From: Ceratothoa steindachneri
Taxonomy: Eukaryota > Arthropoda > Malacostraca > Isopoda > Cymothoidae
Assembly: GCA_963969495.1 (NCBI GenBank)
Contig: OZ018329.1
Coordinates: 70,842,959 to 70,906,958 of the forward strand
Length of the DNA: 64,000 nt
Direction of reading: 5' to 3'
The notes beneath the pieces are model-generated. The model saw only the letters and a program-made list of their open reading frames with translations, did not search any database and had not been told where the DNA came from. A program made the translations under genes and the position numbers. Below, one piece after another: positions 1-11,404 of this stretch. Numbering within the stretch: position 1 is the first letter of the stretch; each line of letters opens with the position of its first letter.

Positions 1-583
1 TCCACTGGGCCTGTATGTGTTAGGGTTTTCAATTTCTGCTGATGTCATAAGAGCTTGCCAAGGCGCATTCTTCCATGGACAGGTGATTATCTGGGTGAAA
101 TTATCGGCGAATTGAATGTTGAGGCAAGTGGGGCTTACAGGGGCTGGGACATTAGTGGTGTGAATCAAGTAGACAGAGGGGGACACCCCCCCCCCCCCCC
201 CCTCCCCCATGCGGGAGGCCCGCAGTGAGCGGAAACTTCGGTCCGTCCGTGCACCCTAAACTGATGTACGCCACTCTCTCCATGACATAGTCACAGAAAG
301 TTCTTTCTAAGTTTTCACTTAAGCCCAGTCGTAAGATCTTGTACTGCATTCCCCGTTGCCACATCTTATCAAACGCCTATAATACATCCCGACAAACAAT
401 GCCCACGTAACTTCTTTCCCGTTTTGCTTGGGCTAGCTTTTTCGTGATGACATATATCGCCATCTCTGTACTTCGCTTCCTCCTAAACGCGAATTGATGC
501 GGGTTGAATAGGAAGTTCTCCTCCAGTTGAGACCCCAGTCTTCGGTTGAGGATCTTCTCGAAGAGAATCCCGCCAAATTCTAG
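1..583 (-). pseudogene. N1: ORF2 reverse transcriptase fragment of a non-LTR retrotransposon
   Basis: The minus strand encodes the palm part of a LINE RT: the segment QYKILRLGLSENLE, then DYVMER, then GCTDGPKF before the catalytic turn. The metal-binding box reads FADN instead of FADD (about 95-115). The same sequence recurs at 37592-38164 in N7, so N1 and N7 are copies of one subfamily. Homology stops abruptly at 583 after an AAATTCTAG shared with N7, so the 5' part is lost. The 3' part runs off the window. An expanded poly-C tract (poly-G in coding sense) and frame breaks show that it is dead. Confidence 0.8.
186..202. repeat. (C)17 homopolymer inside RT coding sequence
   Basis: Seventeen consecutive C, then T, then five C. 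In the coding sense this makes a run of glycine codons. The paralogous position in N7 (about 37780) has only seven C, so the tract expanded in this copy. Confidence 0.9.
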
Positions 584-904
584 TCAGCAGAGCGCATGAA
601 GCAAATATTCGGACTTCAATGTAATTATTCTTACGTCTTTCGTCTTGAAAAAGGTAGAATTTAACTGTATAGTCATAGCATAGTGGATAGGCTTGTTTAG
701 GATGAAGTGGTGAAGAGGAATGAGTAAGAGTTAGAGTTAGTTGCTGGGAGACCAGTTATCTCTTTGATTCTTATTATTTATTTTTCTTTATTAGTCTTCT
801 GCATTCTTTAATTGGGCTCTCGCGCCTCTGTAGTTCTTCAATATTTTACATATTTTTTTTTTTTTTTGCGGATTTCCTTAATATATGATTGTATTAAATC
901 TGCA

Positions 905-1291
905 ATCTCACCCTGCAGTGAATCTTGGGGGCAGTTCTTCCCTCGAATCGGGTATACCGCTTCTAAAGGTACCGCGGTTATTTATTCTGTGGTTATGCGG
1001 GGTTTCGTTCGCTCTTTTTTCATCTTCGTTCATTATACGATCCAGTTTGTCCCACACCTTGAAAGCTCTTCTGTGTAAGGACACGTTTGTGGTTGGAAGT
1101 TCTAGTTCTATTTCGTTGTGAAGATCTCGTATTTTTTTACTTTCTCTCCTTCTTGTATTAGTGATTATATATACCGCTGAATTTTGTACTCTCTGAAGTT
1201 TCATAGCGCTTGTTTTCAGAAGACGGTTCAGTGGGATAGCTGGGTAGAGCAACGTGGCTTTGCCGATAGCGCTGTATATTTTCTTTATGTT
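905..1291 (-). pseudogene. N2 ORF2, C-terminal part
   Basis: This encodes NIKKIYSAIGKATLLYPAIP, then KLQRVQNSAVYIITNTRRRE and DLHNEIELE. It matches the C-terminal 'YPxxAMYxxS...MQRIQxKAVxIIT.TRRRER' segment of N4 and N5. It continues the ORF2 that stops at about 1634, so the 1292-1621 block is an insertion and this is the downstream half of the same gene. The strand, frame type and family match the upstream half. Confidence 0.75.
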
Positions 1292-1621
1292 TTCTCACTA
1301 ACTCTATAATTTAAGGGGATTTTTTTTTAGTCTTTGAATAATAATTTCATCTTAGTTTGCTTATGACTTACGTTTTTTTATCAAAGTTATTTCTAATATT
1401 TTTTTATAATATCAAAAAAAATGGTGAAGTTCAGAAATAAATATAATTATCGAAATTTTGTGAATTTTTTAAAACCCAAAGAATTACAAAAGGTGAAGTT
1501 CAGAAAATTTATTTTTATATATCTTCTTCTATAACTATATTTTAGCAACGTGATATTTTGAAAGGGGGGAAATTGAGTTTAGAGTTCCTTTTTAAAATTA
1601 TTATAAAAGCCATTGCCTGGT
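1292..1621. repeat. Dispersed non-coding repeat DR, copy 1
   Basis: An AT-rich non-coding block containing GGTGAAGTTCAGAAA twice. It is closely similar to 44560-44967; both start at TCACTAACT and end at GCCATTGCCTGGTCT. Copy 1 lacks about 65 bp present in copy 2 just before the right end. It interrupts the N2 ORF2. No clear target duplication or inverted ends were found, so its class is unknown. Confidence 0.75.
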
Positions 1622-1625
1622 CTCT

Positions 1626-4156
1626 TTAGGCTTCTAAGTTGGAATAGCTTTGTTAGATGTGCTTTTGCCTGATTAATTCTATCCGCAATGTATTTGCCAT
1701 GGCCATCTCGGGTGATTTAAGCCCGAGTACATTTCCTTCATTTATATAGTGGTATCTCTTCTCTTCAACCTCTACTCTTGAGATCAGGCGCCTCCCCACT
1801 GTAATAATGAAAGACTTTTCTGGACAGGGGCGAATTTTCCACTTTCGCTCAAATTTGTTAATATTAGCAATTTCGGCCGCTGTGATTCTGGCCATGGATG
1901 GGGGATGTCTGTATGTGCTGTACGCCACTATCGTAATGTCGTCGGTGAATTGGATATACGAGTATGTTGTTGTATCGTGGGCAGGCCTTGGTAAATCCAT
2001 TGTATATATACTATAAAGTGTTGGGCTTATACAGCCCCTTGGGGGACACCTTGAAGGATTTCGAAGTCTGGGCCATCGAAGCCTTCTATTGAGATGAACG
2101 CAGATTTGTCTGTTACATAGTCACAGAGGCATTTGGTTAGGGAGGAGAGTATCCCTAGTCTCTTGATTTTATATTTCATGCCTATCCTCCAAACTTTATC
2201 AAACGCCTTTTGGACGTCTCTGAGTATGATGTTTGTATAGTTTTTATCGTATTTGGCCTTTGCAATTTGTTCGACCAGAATGGCCAGGGCCGTCTCAGTA
2301 TTTTTGTTCTTTCTGAATCCGTGCTGATGGTTTGGAATCAGTGTTCTCTCTTCCAGGTACTTGACTAATCTATCGTTTATGGCTCTCTCCATCAATTTTG
2401 CCACTGTCTCCAGTAGTGTGATTGGCTTGAAGTTTCCTGGGTTATTTGGTGGCTTACCAGGTTTTGGTAGGAAGATAATCTTCCCCCTTTTTAGTGCATC
2501 TTGGAATATCCTGCGCTTAGAGAGGCGTTAAATACTGCTGCTATTTGTGACAAAAAGGTGACTGTTGCGCGTATTAGGTTTTCCTTTGTTATCCCCGATG
2601 CCCCAGGTGCCTTCTGTTTAGTTAGCCTTGAGCGTTCTTTTTATTTTTTGTAGGGTGATCGGTTCGATCCCTTACTCTATTAGTAGTGTTAGTAAAGCAG
2701 CTATGTTGTGGACTATTTCTTGGCGGCCTTGTTCCAAGTCTTCTACCCCTCTTGCTTCGTGGTCGCCGTCGAAATCCTCGTTTTCGTTGGGAGCGATACC
2801 AAAAACCCTCCTCCAGTGCTCTCGGGACGCTTCTTCAATTTCATGGGGTTCCTTTTCTGTTCCATCTTCATTTTGGAGTTTGATTTTTAGCCTCGGCTCT
2901 CTTTTTCCCCTGGCAATGTTAATTTTCTGCCATAGTTTGGTAAGATTTAATTTATCATCTAAGGCTTCCACGAAAAGATGCCACTTTCTGTTTCTTTCTA
3001 GTGCTATTTCCTCTATTAGTTGGTCTTTCACGCGCCGCAGTTTTGCACGGTCGCCTCTCTGAAGGCCATATCGTTCGATTGAATCTCTTATGTCTGTATA
3101 TTTATTTCCTTTCGAGATTTCCTATTTGGGCTGACCTGATTGGGTGCGGTAAAGTTCTATACGTTGTAGTGGGGACATGTCTTTTATTTGACCTGACAAG
3201 CGTCTTCATGATGTCGTCAATCTCTTGGTTTATTTCTCTAGTGAAGCCTCAGTTAGGTCTCTCTGACCGTAATTGGCGAGCTCTTCTTCGTAGCTGGACC
3301 AATCGGCGTGTCTATATGATTTCCTCGGTGGGCAGTTAACTTGAATGGGATCCATAGATAAAGTCACGACCACCATTTCGTGGTCGCTAATTGATGGAGG
3401 GCCTTTCTCTATGTTATAATTGAACTGAAGGTTCGGGGTTGCCAAAACTATATCTGGTTTTGTAGTTCTATTTTGGCCCAGATAAGTTGGAAATTCCGTT
3501 CTTAGACGCTCTACTATTCTCCTTTCCAATAATTGGTCGAGGTTTCTTCCGGCTCTGTTGTATTTCAGGATGTAGCCGGAGGCTCTACCCCGGGTATTTA
3601 AGTCGCCCATGAAGACTGTTTGGTCTCTGTGGCCAAATATTTCTGTAAAGTTGTGGAGGGGCAAAAAGTCTCTCCTTGGGGGTTGGTAGCCCGTTGCTAC
3701 TATTAGATTGTCTGTCGTTGTTCTAATGCTAATCGCTAGATATGCTTCGTCAAGATCTTTGAGTTTTTTGAAGCTTATATCCTTTCGGATTGCCATAGCG
3801 ACGCCGTCGTAATTGATGTCATTTGTGGTTTTTGTAATTACAGTTTAATTAATTATATTGTTTTGATTTATTTCTGGGTCGATGTTGATCTCATTTAGTT
3901 GAATGATATCCGTCTCTTCTTTTAAATATGCGTTGCTCATAGAGTATCTATTTTCATTCCATCCAGCTACGTTCTGGCTTATTATTTTCAATTTTCTTAC
4001 ATGTTTTCTTTCTTCCCGGCTTCCTCTTCTCTCTGTTTTATAAGCTTCACGCTCAATGTGCGATTTTGTGCTTCCACATTTTTTTTTCTTGAATTCTTCT
4101 TTCTTTAGTGTATAACGTAGATCCTGCTGGATTTTAAAGTTGCCTGCTGTAATCAT
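1626..4156 (-). pseudogene. N2 ORF2: APE endonuclease and reverse transcriptase
   Basis: N-terminal endonuclease: ISQNVAGWNENR (about 4000), GYQPPRRDFLP, FMGDLNTRGRASGY and PDIVLATPNLQFNYN...SDHEMVVVTL (3796-3230). Linker at 3031-2672. RT at 2404-1653: GFRKNKNTETALAILVE, RDVQKAFDKVW, LQGVPQGAV, then QFTDDITIVA, where the metal-binding box is TDD rather than the usual ADD. The palm is followed by FERKWKIRP, a segment typical of this group. The product would nick target DNA and copy the element RNA. Frameshifts separate the endonuclease, linker and RT pieces. The gene continues at 905-1291 beyond the DR insertion. Confidence 0.8.
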
Positions 4157-4171
4157 TGTGAATACCTGGCG

Positions 4172-5432
4172 TTATGTATACGGTCCTTCGTATTCGTATT
4201 CATAGTGTCCCTTTTTAATTCCATGTGCCAGATCATCGTTGTTATCGGGGACGAGCTTTTCCTCATAGGCGTAAATCTTTAGGTTAAAGCTTTGTTGTTC
4301 CTCATCTCTTTCTTTCACAAGTTTTAGAGAGGGAGCTGAGCTCGTTCCTTCTTGGGTTTGGTTTGCTGTGTCGGTATCCATATTGGTGTTGTTGTCTGTG
4401 GTGACTTCTATCTCCAGCCCTTCTTCTTTTCCTTTTTGCGTAGTCTTCTTTAGTCTTGGCTCTCTATTCGTTGTCCAGTTGGTCCCTGAGGTTTTCCTTG
4501 GCTATGGGTCTTTTGCTGTTCTTGGGTCTTGTCTAAATTTGTTGGTTTATACTGGACGCTCAGTATGTCCGCTAATAGAGGGATTTCAGGGAACCATATC
4601 TCGTCTAAACCGTTGTATTTTAATATTAGATTGATTTAATTCCCGTGGATATGAGCCCGAGTTCGTTACATTCAACACGTGTGCGTGTAGAATACATGTT
4701 AATATATTCAAAGACTCCCCTTGTTTAATTGCGATTACGTTTTTTACCGGCTGGATTTTGTCGGCTGTGGCTTTAGCGACTTTGGCGAATGTAATATTCT
4801 GTTTTTCTTCTTCTGCTTTAGCCCTCTCTCTTTTCTTATTTTCGATTTGTTCACGCTTTATGTCATAGGGCATGCCATTGCCAGGGCGCGATGGTTTCTA
4901 TTGCGATTTAAGCATTTTTTTTTATCTGAGAATTACATTTCCGCCACGTATGGTTTTTCTCACTACACTCAAAACACCATTTAATCTCTTTTAACAGACA
5001 GTCCCTTATGTTACGCTTTTCAAGCGCATAATAGTTGAAGCAAGTTTGTATGCTGATGAATTCGTCTGTCTTTATTTGATCAGGTGTGATTTTTAAATTA
5101 AACTCGAGAATACCTGATTCCTTCGCCTTCATGGCCATATTCGTTTCGCAGAATATTACTTTGAAAACAAGTGAATACTCTGTATTGTTCGCATGATTGA
5201 TGAATTTTATGACTTGTTTAACTTTTTCCCAAGATTGTGCTCTCTCTATTTTATCTTTTATTTCGTCCGCTTTATAGTCTCCTATCCAGGGGTCAATTTG
5301 ACCTTCTTCTGGGCCTTTATTTGCGGGGGCACTTTAGCCTCAAATCCAATCTCTGTTAGTTCATCCGTAGATTTTCCGAAAGAATTTTATCCATGTCTCG
5401 GTCGTTTTGGCAAATTGCAATATAGGAATTAG
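4172..5432 (-). pseudogene. N2 ORF1: RRM-like and CCHC RNA-binding protein
   Basis: Order on the minus strand: DPWIGDYKADEIK and VFKVIFCETNMAMKAKESG (RRM-like, about 5300-5120); zinc knuckles around 5080-4910 (CFNYYALEKRNIRDC, CFECSEKNHTWRKC; the first has lost a Cys); then CILHAHVLNVTNSGSY..ELN (about 4700), a block conserved in every ORF1 here; then a C-terminal domain at 4381-4172 ending HGIKKGHYEYEYEGPYT. In living elements such proteins coat the element RNA. Broken by stops and frameshifts. No histone-like start was found for this copy. Confidence 0.75.
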
Positions 5433-6135
5433 TGTAGTCTAGTAGCCTAGCTAGCACTACACCGAGCTCCCCGTAGATAATTCGGAATATGTTTGTCGGT
5501 ATTACCTACCTACCTATCTATACCATAACCCTAAGAGAGTTTGCTCCAATTGACTTGTGTCCGCCGCTCACACAGGATCTAACCCATTCCGAGCTAAGCT
5601 TCGTCCTGCGCCGCCCCCCGGTTCAGATAAGGCTCCCGCACAAGTAGGTATCTAAGGAGACTTTAAGTTTTCCTACCCGACTCGCCCTAAAGAGGGTGGA
5701 TAGAAAAGTAAGAGTGCGTTTTTGTTGAGAGTCCTGTCATTGTCTTGTCTGACAGTCAGATCTCTTCTGTGACTTCTTTCTTGAGTGAAAAACGATGAAA
5801 CTCGCTTTACAAAGTCGAAGGTATAGATTACGTATGATTCTTCGTAACAGACAAATTATTTAGGTAGGTCAGATAAGGGCGAACCAGAAAAGATCTAGGA
5901 ACACAACCCCATGATAAGTGCCTGCTAGGGACGTGAAAAGGAGTCATCGCAGTTGGGGCCGTCGTGGACGAACCCAGCGGCGACAAACGTGTCCCGCTCC
6001 ATATAAAGGAGCATTGCCAAAAACCCACGAGAGAGAAGGTCTTTGAAATGGTCTACTTCAAATTGGGAATTGCGCTCTGTAGGCTGAAGAAACTAAGCGT
6101 ATGGCTACCTGGCATTATGTGACACCAATCAAGAT
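5433..6135. other. Non-coding region between divergent elements N2 and N3
   Basis: About 700 bp with no gene. It should hold the 5' leaders of N2 (minus) and N3 (plus), which point away from each other. Small imperfect tandem motifs occur (TACCTACCTACC near 5505). I could not place the two element starts or identify a promoter. Confidence 0.45.
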
Positions 6136-7450
6136 ATGGACAACATTTTGAGCGAAAAATACAGAAAGAAATTGGAGGAAATTGGTCTTAACCCGAAAAT
6201 ACCACCGCATGTTGCTTCTAAGAGATCGATCATATGTCGGCGAATTGATTCCTACGTTGGATTACACTCAGCGGAGGAAATCAAAAGGGAAATCGAACTT
6301 AAGCAGGAATGGGCAAAAATAGACGTGACATAAATTCAAAAACCACGAAGGTGAAGAGTATACACACGTTTTTAAACTGACCTTCCAGACCACAGAAATG
6401 GCTGAAAAAGCAACTGAAAAAAAGGATATTGGTCATGTTTAACACTAGAGTGTTTACTAGTTGTATCGAACGTCAGGTATTGGTCTCACTGCAAATCTGT
6501 TTCTCATGTTATGCTCTTGAGAAACATTCCACCAAAGAATGTAAACTTGATGGCAGAGTTTGCTCAGAGTGTGCTGATCCTGGTCACACATGGATAGAGT
6601 ACACCAATCCTAATACAAAATGTCTTAGTTGCGGCAATAAGAACCGAACATTATCAATGGCCTGCCCAATAAAAAAGACACTGATTACTGACAAGAAAAA
6701 GCAAATGATTGAGGAGAGAAACAAAAGGGCCAATACAACGTATGCGCAGGCGGAGAGAAAATCCGATCAGGTGAAGACGATTATTCAAATTGATCATAAC
6801 ATGAGACCAGATTTTAAAATATGCATTCTCCATGCCCATTTCGCTAACGTTATAAAGCCAGGCAGCTACGTAACCGAACTCAACAAAATGCTAGTCCACA
6901 ACGGCGTTAAACCGATGTGGTTCACGGAAAACCCGCCCTCTGGCGAGTTGTTCCAGGCGCAAATTAAGAAAATGCCTGAAGCCGTACCAAGAACGCGATC
7001 CACGTCTCGAGACCAACGATTAAACAAATCAAAAATGCTAGTCCACAACGGCGTTAAACCGATGTGGTTCCTGGAAAACCCGCCATCTGGCGAGTTGTTC
7101 CAGGCGAAAGTTAAGAAAATGTCTGAAGCCGTACCAAGGACACGATCCACGTCTCGAGACCAACGATTAAACAAACCAAAAACGGCAGAACAAACGGAGT
7201 CGTAAATGGAAGTAAGTCAAGCAGTGAGACCGTATCAGTGCAACCGTCAATGTCACATACACCAAGCTTCGCAACCAAAGAACTATGTATGAAGATATAC
7301 GGATCTCCATCAGCACTAATTTCGAAATTATCTAACACGGATTATATCAACGACGTTGATATGAAAGAAGAGGAATTACTCCAGGAAATTAGACAAGGGC
7401 TTTTTGAGATTTGCCCAGAATCATGCCACAAGCTAAGTCAAGATTAATTC
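6136..7450 (+). pseudogene. N3 ORF1: RRM-like and CCHC protein with tandem duplication
   Basis: Starts MDNILSEKYRKKLEEIGLNP, with RSIICRRIDSYVGLHSAEEI, the conserved ORF1 core. After a frameshift the piece 6429-7205 has three knuckles: CFSCYALEKHSTKEC, CSECADPGHTW (last Cys lost) and CLSCGNKNRTLSMAC. Then ICILHAHFANVIKPGSY and the NGVKPMWF..ENPPSGELF block, which is present twice through a 147-bp direct duplication. After a stop, 7238-7447 (LCMKIYGSPS...) corresponds to the ORF1 C-terminal domain. At least two frameshifts and a stop inactivate it. Confidence 0.8.
6888..7181 (+). repeat. 147-bp in-frame tandem duplication in N3 ORF1
   Basis: Units 6888-7034 and 7035-7181 are nearly identical and code 49 residues each (MLVHNGVKPMWF... 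to ...RDQRLNK). The frame is kept across both units. No other ORF1 in the window has it. Confidence 0.9.
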
Positions 7451-7532
7451 AAAAAGAAAAAATCGGGAAGGGTGAGATCTTCAGCAAGAGAATAAAGAGA
7501 AAAAAGTAAACAACTTAATAAGAACTAAACAT

Positions 7533-10267
7533 GGAGACCGACGTTAGATACATCAAAACCTGTAAATATTCTCTCTCAACGTTAATGGATAGAGGAACAA
7601 AGGCGGAATATTCAACGAGATTATAAGATCAGTATCCCCAGACATCGTACTAATATCTGAAAATGGTTTGGAGGAAGAGAGTGAATAGATAAAGATCTAT
7701 AATTATGTGGTGTTAATGACAAGCCACTCAAAGGAAAGATAGGACGGAGTTGCCATTGCGATTAGGAAAGGCATCAGATTCCAAGAAATCCAAGATCTGG
7801 AGGAATCATACTTAGCCATTAAGATTAAAATAACCTACGATGATATAATTGTGGCAATGGGATACCAGCCACCAAGACGCCCATACTTACCAATCCCTAA
7901 CTTTATCCGACTGTTTAGAAGAGAGGCATCAACCATTTTAATAGATGATCTAAACACACGATGTATAGAAGCTAAATACACCACCGCGTTCAACGGTGCT
8001 GGGACTTCGCTAAGCCTATTAATTAGCAGGGATATCGTACAAAGAGAAGGCCCCGATTTTGCTACATTTCTCACAGGAAGGTCTTCAACTACACCTGATA
8101 TAGTACTAACGAACCTTAACTTCTCTCTCAATCAGGTGACATCCAGGTCCATATATACCGTCCGATCATGTTAGCATGATAACAACCGTCTTAACATCTC
8201 CATACAGGTAAAAATCCCAAGACGCAGATGTCTGGCCAAATCAAACTGGGCCGCACACAAAGAGTATCTCACGAACATACAGATAGATCAGATGAAAGAG
8301 CCACACCCGAATATATTAAAAGACAGCTGAATCACATAATAACAAAGCTCGTGGAAACTGATCGCTTAGCTGTCCCCTGGACAGAATACAAAGCACTACC
8401 AGCTCAAAGGTGGGAAGCAAATATATTAAACAAAATGCACCAAATGGAAGCCCTTATCAATCCGATAAATACTTACGGTAACACTGCACATCATTACTGA
8501 TAGCTAAGAGATACAAAAATAGAAATCAAGCAACTCATCATGGAGAAATTGGGAGAAAAGTGGAATAACATCATAGCTAAAGTTGATGCAGAAAGGGACC
8601 CCAAGAAATTTTGGAGCCAATTGAAAAGAATTAGAGGCACCCTCCTTAAAAATAGAATAACAATCAAAGTTGACGGTAATGAAATCTCAGTGGATGGAGA
8701 AATTGAACGCTATTTCAGAGAGTATTGGAAAACCCGTTTTAGAATAAATGGGGAAGAAAACAGGAACTTCGATGAAAGACATGAGGGAACCGTTCTCAAA
8801 AGGATTAGGGAACTTGGTGAGGAGCTCAGACCGCACTATATGGTTGATGGTACTCGTCTCCCACATGAGGAGGGAAGGACCTTCACCCATGAGGAATATG
8901 AAGATGCCTTTAAGGGCTTTAAATAAAAAGCTCCATGAATAACCAACTCACAAAGAAACATCTAATAAAAGCTCCCCGAAATATAAACGAGGCCATATTA
9001 GAGCTATTTAATGCCTTCCTTAATGTCGGTTATTTCCCAACCCAATTCAAAAAGGCCAAAATGATATTCTTACTTAAACCAGAAAAACCTAAAGAGGATA
9101 TAGGCAGTTATAGGACTATTTCGCTCTTGGAGTTCTTTCTTGGGCAATCTCCTGGAAAACTCCTAAATAACAGATTGAGAAACTACCTGTATGTCACAGA
9201 TCTATATAATGATCAATAACATGGGTTCAGAAGAAAACTTGGCACCAAAACAGCACTCGCATTGATTACAAAACGAATTGTTATGGCCAAGTCCAAAGAC
9301 CACAACGTAGACCTAGTGCTTCGCGACGTGTCCTCAGCGTTTGACAAGGTATGGCTTACGGCACTTAAATTAAAAATAAAAGATCTCGGAATGGAGCAAA
9401 ATATAGCACGTATACTTTGCGACTACCTGCATGGCCGCCAGGCAATCTTAAAATTTAATGATAACGAAGGAGAGCAATTCGAACTGGAAACAGGGGTGCC
9501 ACAAGGAGGATGCCTCAGTCTTACCCTGTATGCAATTTACATGGGCGACCTGCTCCACCCTAATCAAGAATCAGCACAATATACACAAATGACAGACGAC
9601 ACAACACAGCTCGTCACCAGCAACTATCGCAACCCCAGGGATATAGCAAATAGGACATGAGGAGAAATTGAGAACATCAATAGATACGAGAGAGAGAACA
9701 AAAAAAACAAAACCATCAACAAGCTTAGAATGATCCCGATGGGGCGACGTAAAACTGCAGATGTTCGAATACAAGGCGAAATCTACCCATACTCCAGTAA
9801 TGGCAGAGTACTTGGCATCAAATTAACATCATCCGGGTACGTTGAGCACTTTAAAGAAAAAAATAATGCGGCCAAGGGGACGCTGGAAGCACTGTTTCTG
9901 AATGCTATCACCAAGAAACAAAAGGAAACCTTATATGTTACTAGTGATACCATTACTGCTGTATCCCGATATTTCCCTTCATGTCTCTAGCGAGACAATG
10001 ATGTGGAAAGCTCAAGCAGTACAAAATAAGGCCACAAGATTTATAACCAACGTTGCACTTCAAGACCGGATCCCATCGACTATACTTCACAAAATTGTAG
10101 ACATCAAACCAATAAATATGACTCTGCACAAACGCGCAAAAGATATTTGGCAAAATATTAACCAATACCTACCAGAAGAACTGACCCGACAAATAAAACT
10201 CGAAGATGAAGAATTACCGAATCTACGCTTCAAACAAACCTTTAAAAGTAGCCAGCTGCAGTCGTGA
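7533..10267 (+). pseudogene. N3 ORF2: APE endonuclease and reverse transcriptase
   Basis: The start METDVRYIK precedes a damaged endonuclease: VAIAIRKGIRF (about 7760), GYQPPRRPYLPIPNFIRLF (7860), DDLNTRCIEAKYTT and TTPDIVLTNLNFSLN. A linker (8228-8926) has QLKRIRGTL. RT: RTISLLEF (9110), HGFRRKLGTKTALA, VLRDVSSAFDKVWL (9310), TGVPQGGCLSLTLY and QMTDDTTQLV (9590; TDD in place of ADD), then GKVLGIK and a C-terminus at 9902-10267 (VQNKATRFITN). Numerous stops. No RNase H follows. Confidence 0.8.
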
Positions 10268-10350
10268 CGCGGCAGGCAATTTACCCGATTTATACATAAC
10301 GATGATGATAATGAAGAAAAATAAAGAAAGTAATACGTAAAAACAATTAT

Positions 10351-10463
10351 AAAAAGATCCGTATTAGACAATTAATTGATAAGTAGAAAGTTAAATATAA
10401 TTATACTGTAGTAAAAAGATCCGAAGTGGACAAAAGATTAAAATAAAAAGATCCGTAGTCGAC
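10351..10463 (+). repeat. Three short repeats in the N3 3' UTR
   Basis: AAAAAGATCCG followed by a similar 8-nt stretch (variants of TATTAGAC) occurs at 10351-10369, 10413-10432 and 10444-10463. They are irregularly spaced just before the A-rich tail. They could be part of the RT recognition region, which is inference only. Confidence 0.6.
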
Positions 10464-10486
10464 AAAAAAAACCCCAAAAAACAAAA

Positions 10487-10545
10487 CAAAAAACAAATAA
10501 AATAAATAAATAAATAAGTAAAAAATAAATAAATAAATAAAAATT
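10487..10545 (+). repeat. A-rich / AAAT microsatellite tail of N3
   Basis: A run of AAAT and AAATA units follows an AC-rich stretch and closes the plus-strand element. Such tails are typical 3' ends of non-LTR insertions. Confidence 0.7.
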
Positions 10546-11404
10546 ATGCAACGACAAGCACGTTGAATTCACCAAAGGGATAATTTTCATCGAATAAAAA
10601 GGCTTGAAAGCTTGACTCAGTTTATGAGAATCAATGTATTAACATAATGAAGAAAAGATGCAAAAAGACTGAGGTTACCAGACAACCTGGTACAATCTCT
10701 TTCATTTTATAAACACATTTTTCCCCTCTTTACTTCTACTTAATACACAATTTTCCCTCTTAGATCGTCGTTGATCATTCATCTGAGTACTCACAGCGAT
10801 CTACGCACTGCTAAGTTACGACAACTATTGTTTTGAATAACTTTATAAAAAAACAACATTTTTCTACATACGACTTCCTATCCATATAAAAGAGGCAGAA
10901 GAGAGAAGAAATATATGCACGAGTCGGTCTGATTGGAGAGATCTCCTGTTTCCGATTCGTGAGGCATCACCACAAAGCGGTGATTTCCTCAATTTTCTGC
11001 CTCTACCTATCACTGCCCTCAGCCTTTTTTTATTAAACTGTACTTCTGCCTACCACAGTATAACACGACCACCAGTAAGATCCCAGAAACAGTCGGTAGT
11101 AGGGTATAGTTAACTCCTAAAGGAGACCCCGTTAGGGAGACAGAGAAGAAGCCCCGGGCGTTAGAGGTGACGAGCCCAAAACCGACTGTAGGATCGCTTA
11201 TAGGGCTAGGCCATCTAGGTAGGGTGGTCGGGGAGTGTGCGACCCAAGAAAGGTAGGATATTTAGAAATAGGTTTACATAGGGAGCTTCTCCCACTAGTG
11301 GAGCGGGAATAATATTTCTCCAGGTTTTACTTTTCAGAAGGACGTCCCACTAAGAATAGGGTATGGGTTAAGATAATGGACCCGCCGGATTTCACCAAGA
11401 GACG
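10546..11404 (+). other. Upstream region of N4 with TATA-like box
   Basis: There is no ORF. It includes CATATAAAAGAGG (TATAAA at 10885-10890), then about 40 bp downstream the GATTGGAGA module, and a G-rich leader around 11100-11250. This may be the N4 promoter and 5' UTR, or older host sequence with a promoter. The N4 start is not resolved. Confidence 0.4.
10925..10953 (+). promoter_or_regulatory. Conserved GATTGGAGA..TCTCCTGTT module, N4
   Basis: GGTCTGATTGGAGAGATCTC then CTGTTTCCG. It contains an inverted CCAAT core and a GGAG/CTCC hairpin. Near-identical modules occur in the 5' UTRs of N5 (21167-21194) and I1 (27538-27565 and 27599-27626), which are otherwise different elements. Confidence 0.55.

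Larger units (their letters stand above)
600..5432 (-). mobile_element. N2: decayed non-LTR retrotransposon, ORF1 plus ORF2
   Basis: Reading leftward there is ORF1 (5432-4172), ORF2 (4156 to about 905, split by an inserted repeat at 1292-1621) and a T-rich 3' untranslated stretch (about 905-600; a 15-T run near 854-868 is poly-A in element sense). Domain order is zinc-knuckle ORF1, APE endonuclease, RT and an arginine-rich C-terminus with no RNase H, as in the Jockey/CR1 group. The exact clade is not certain. Multiple stops and frameshifts make it inactive. Confidence 0.75.
6136..10545 (+). mobile_element. N3: decayed non-LTR retrotransposon, ORF1 plus ORF2
   Basis: ORF1 (6136-7450), ORF2 (7533-10267) and a 3' UTR ending in an A-rich AAAT-repeat tail at about 10487-10545, which marks a retrotransposition 3' end. 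Sequence and domain order match N2 and N4. There are many stops. Confidence 0.8.
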
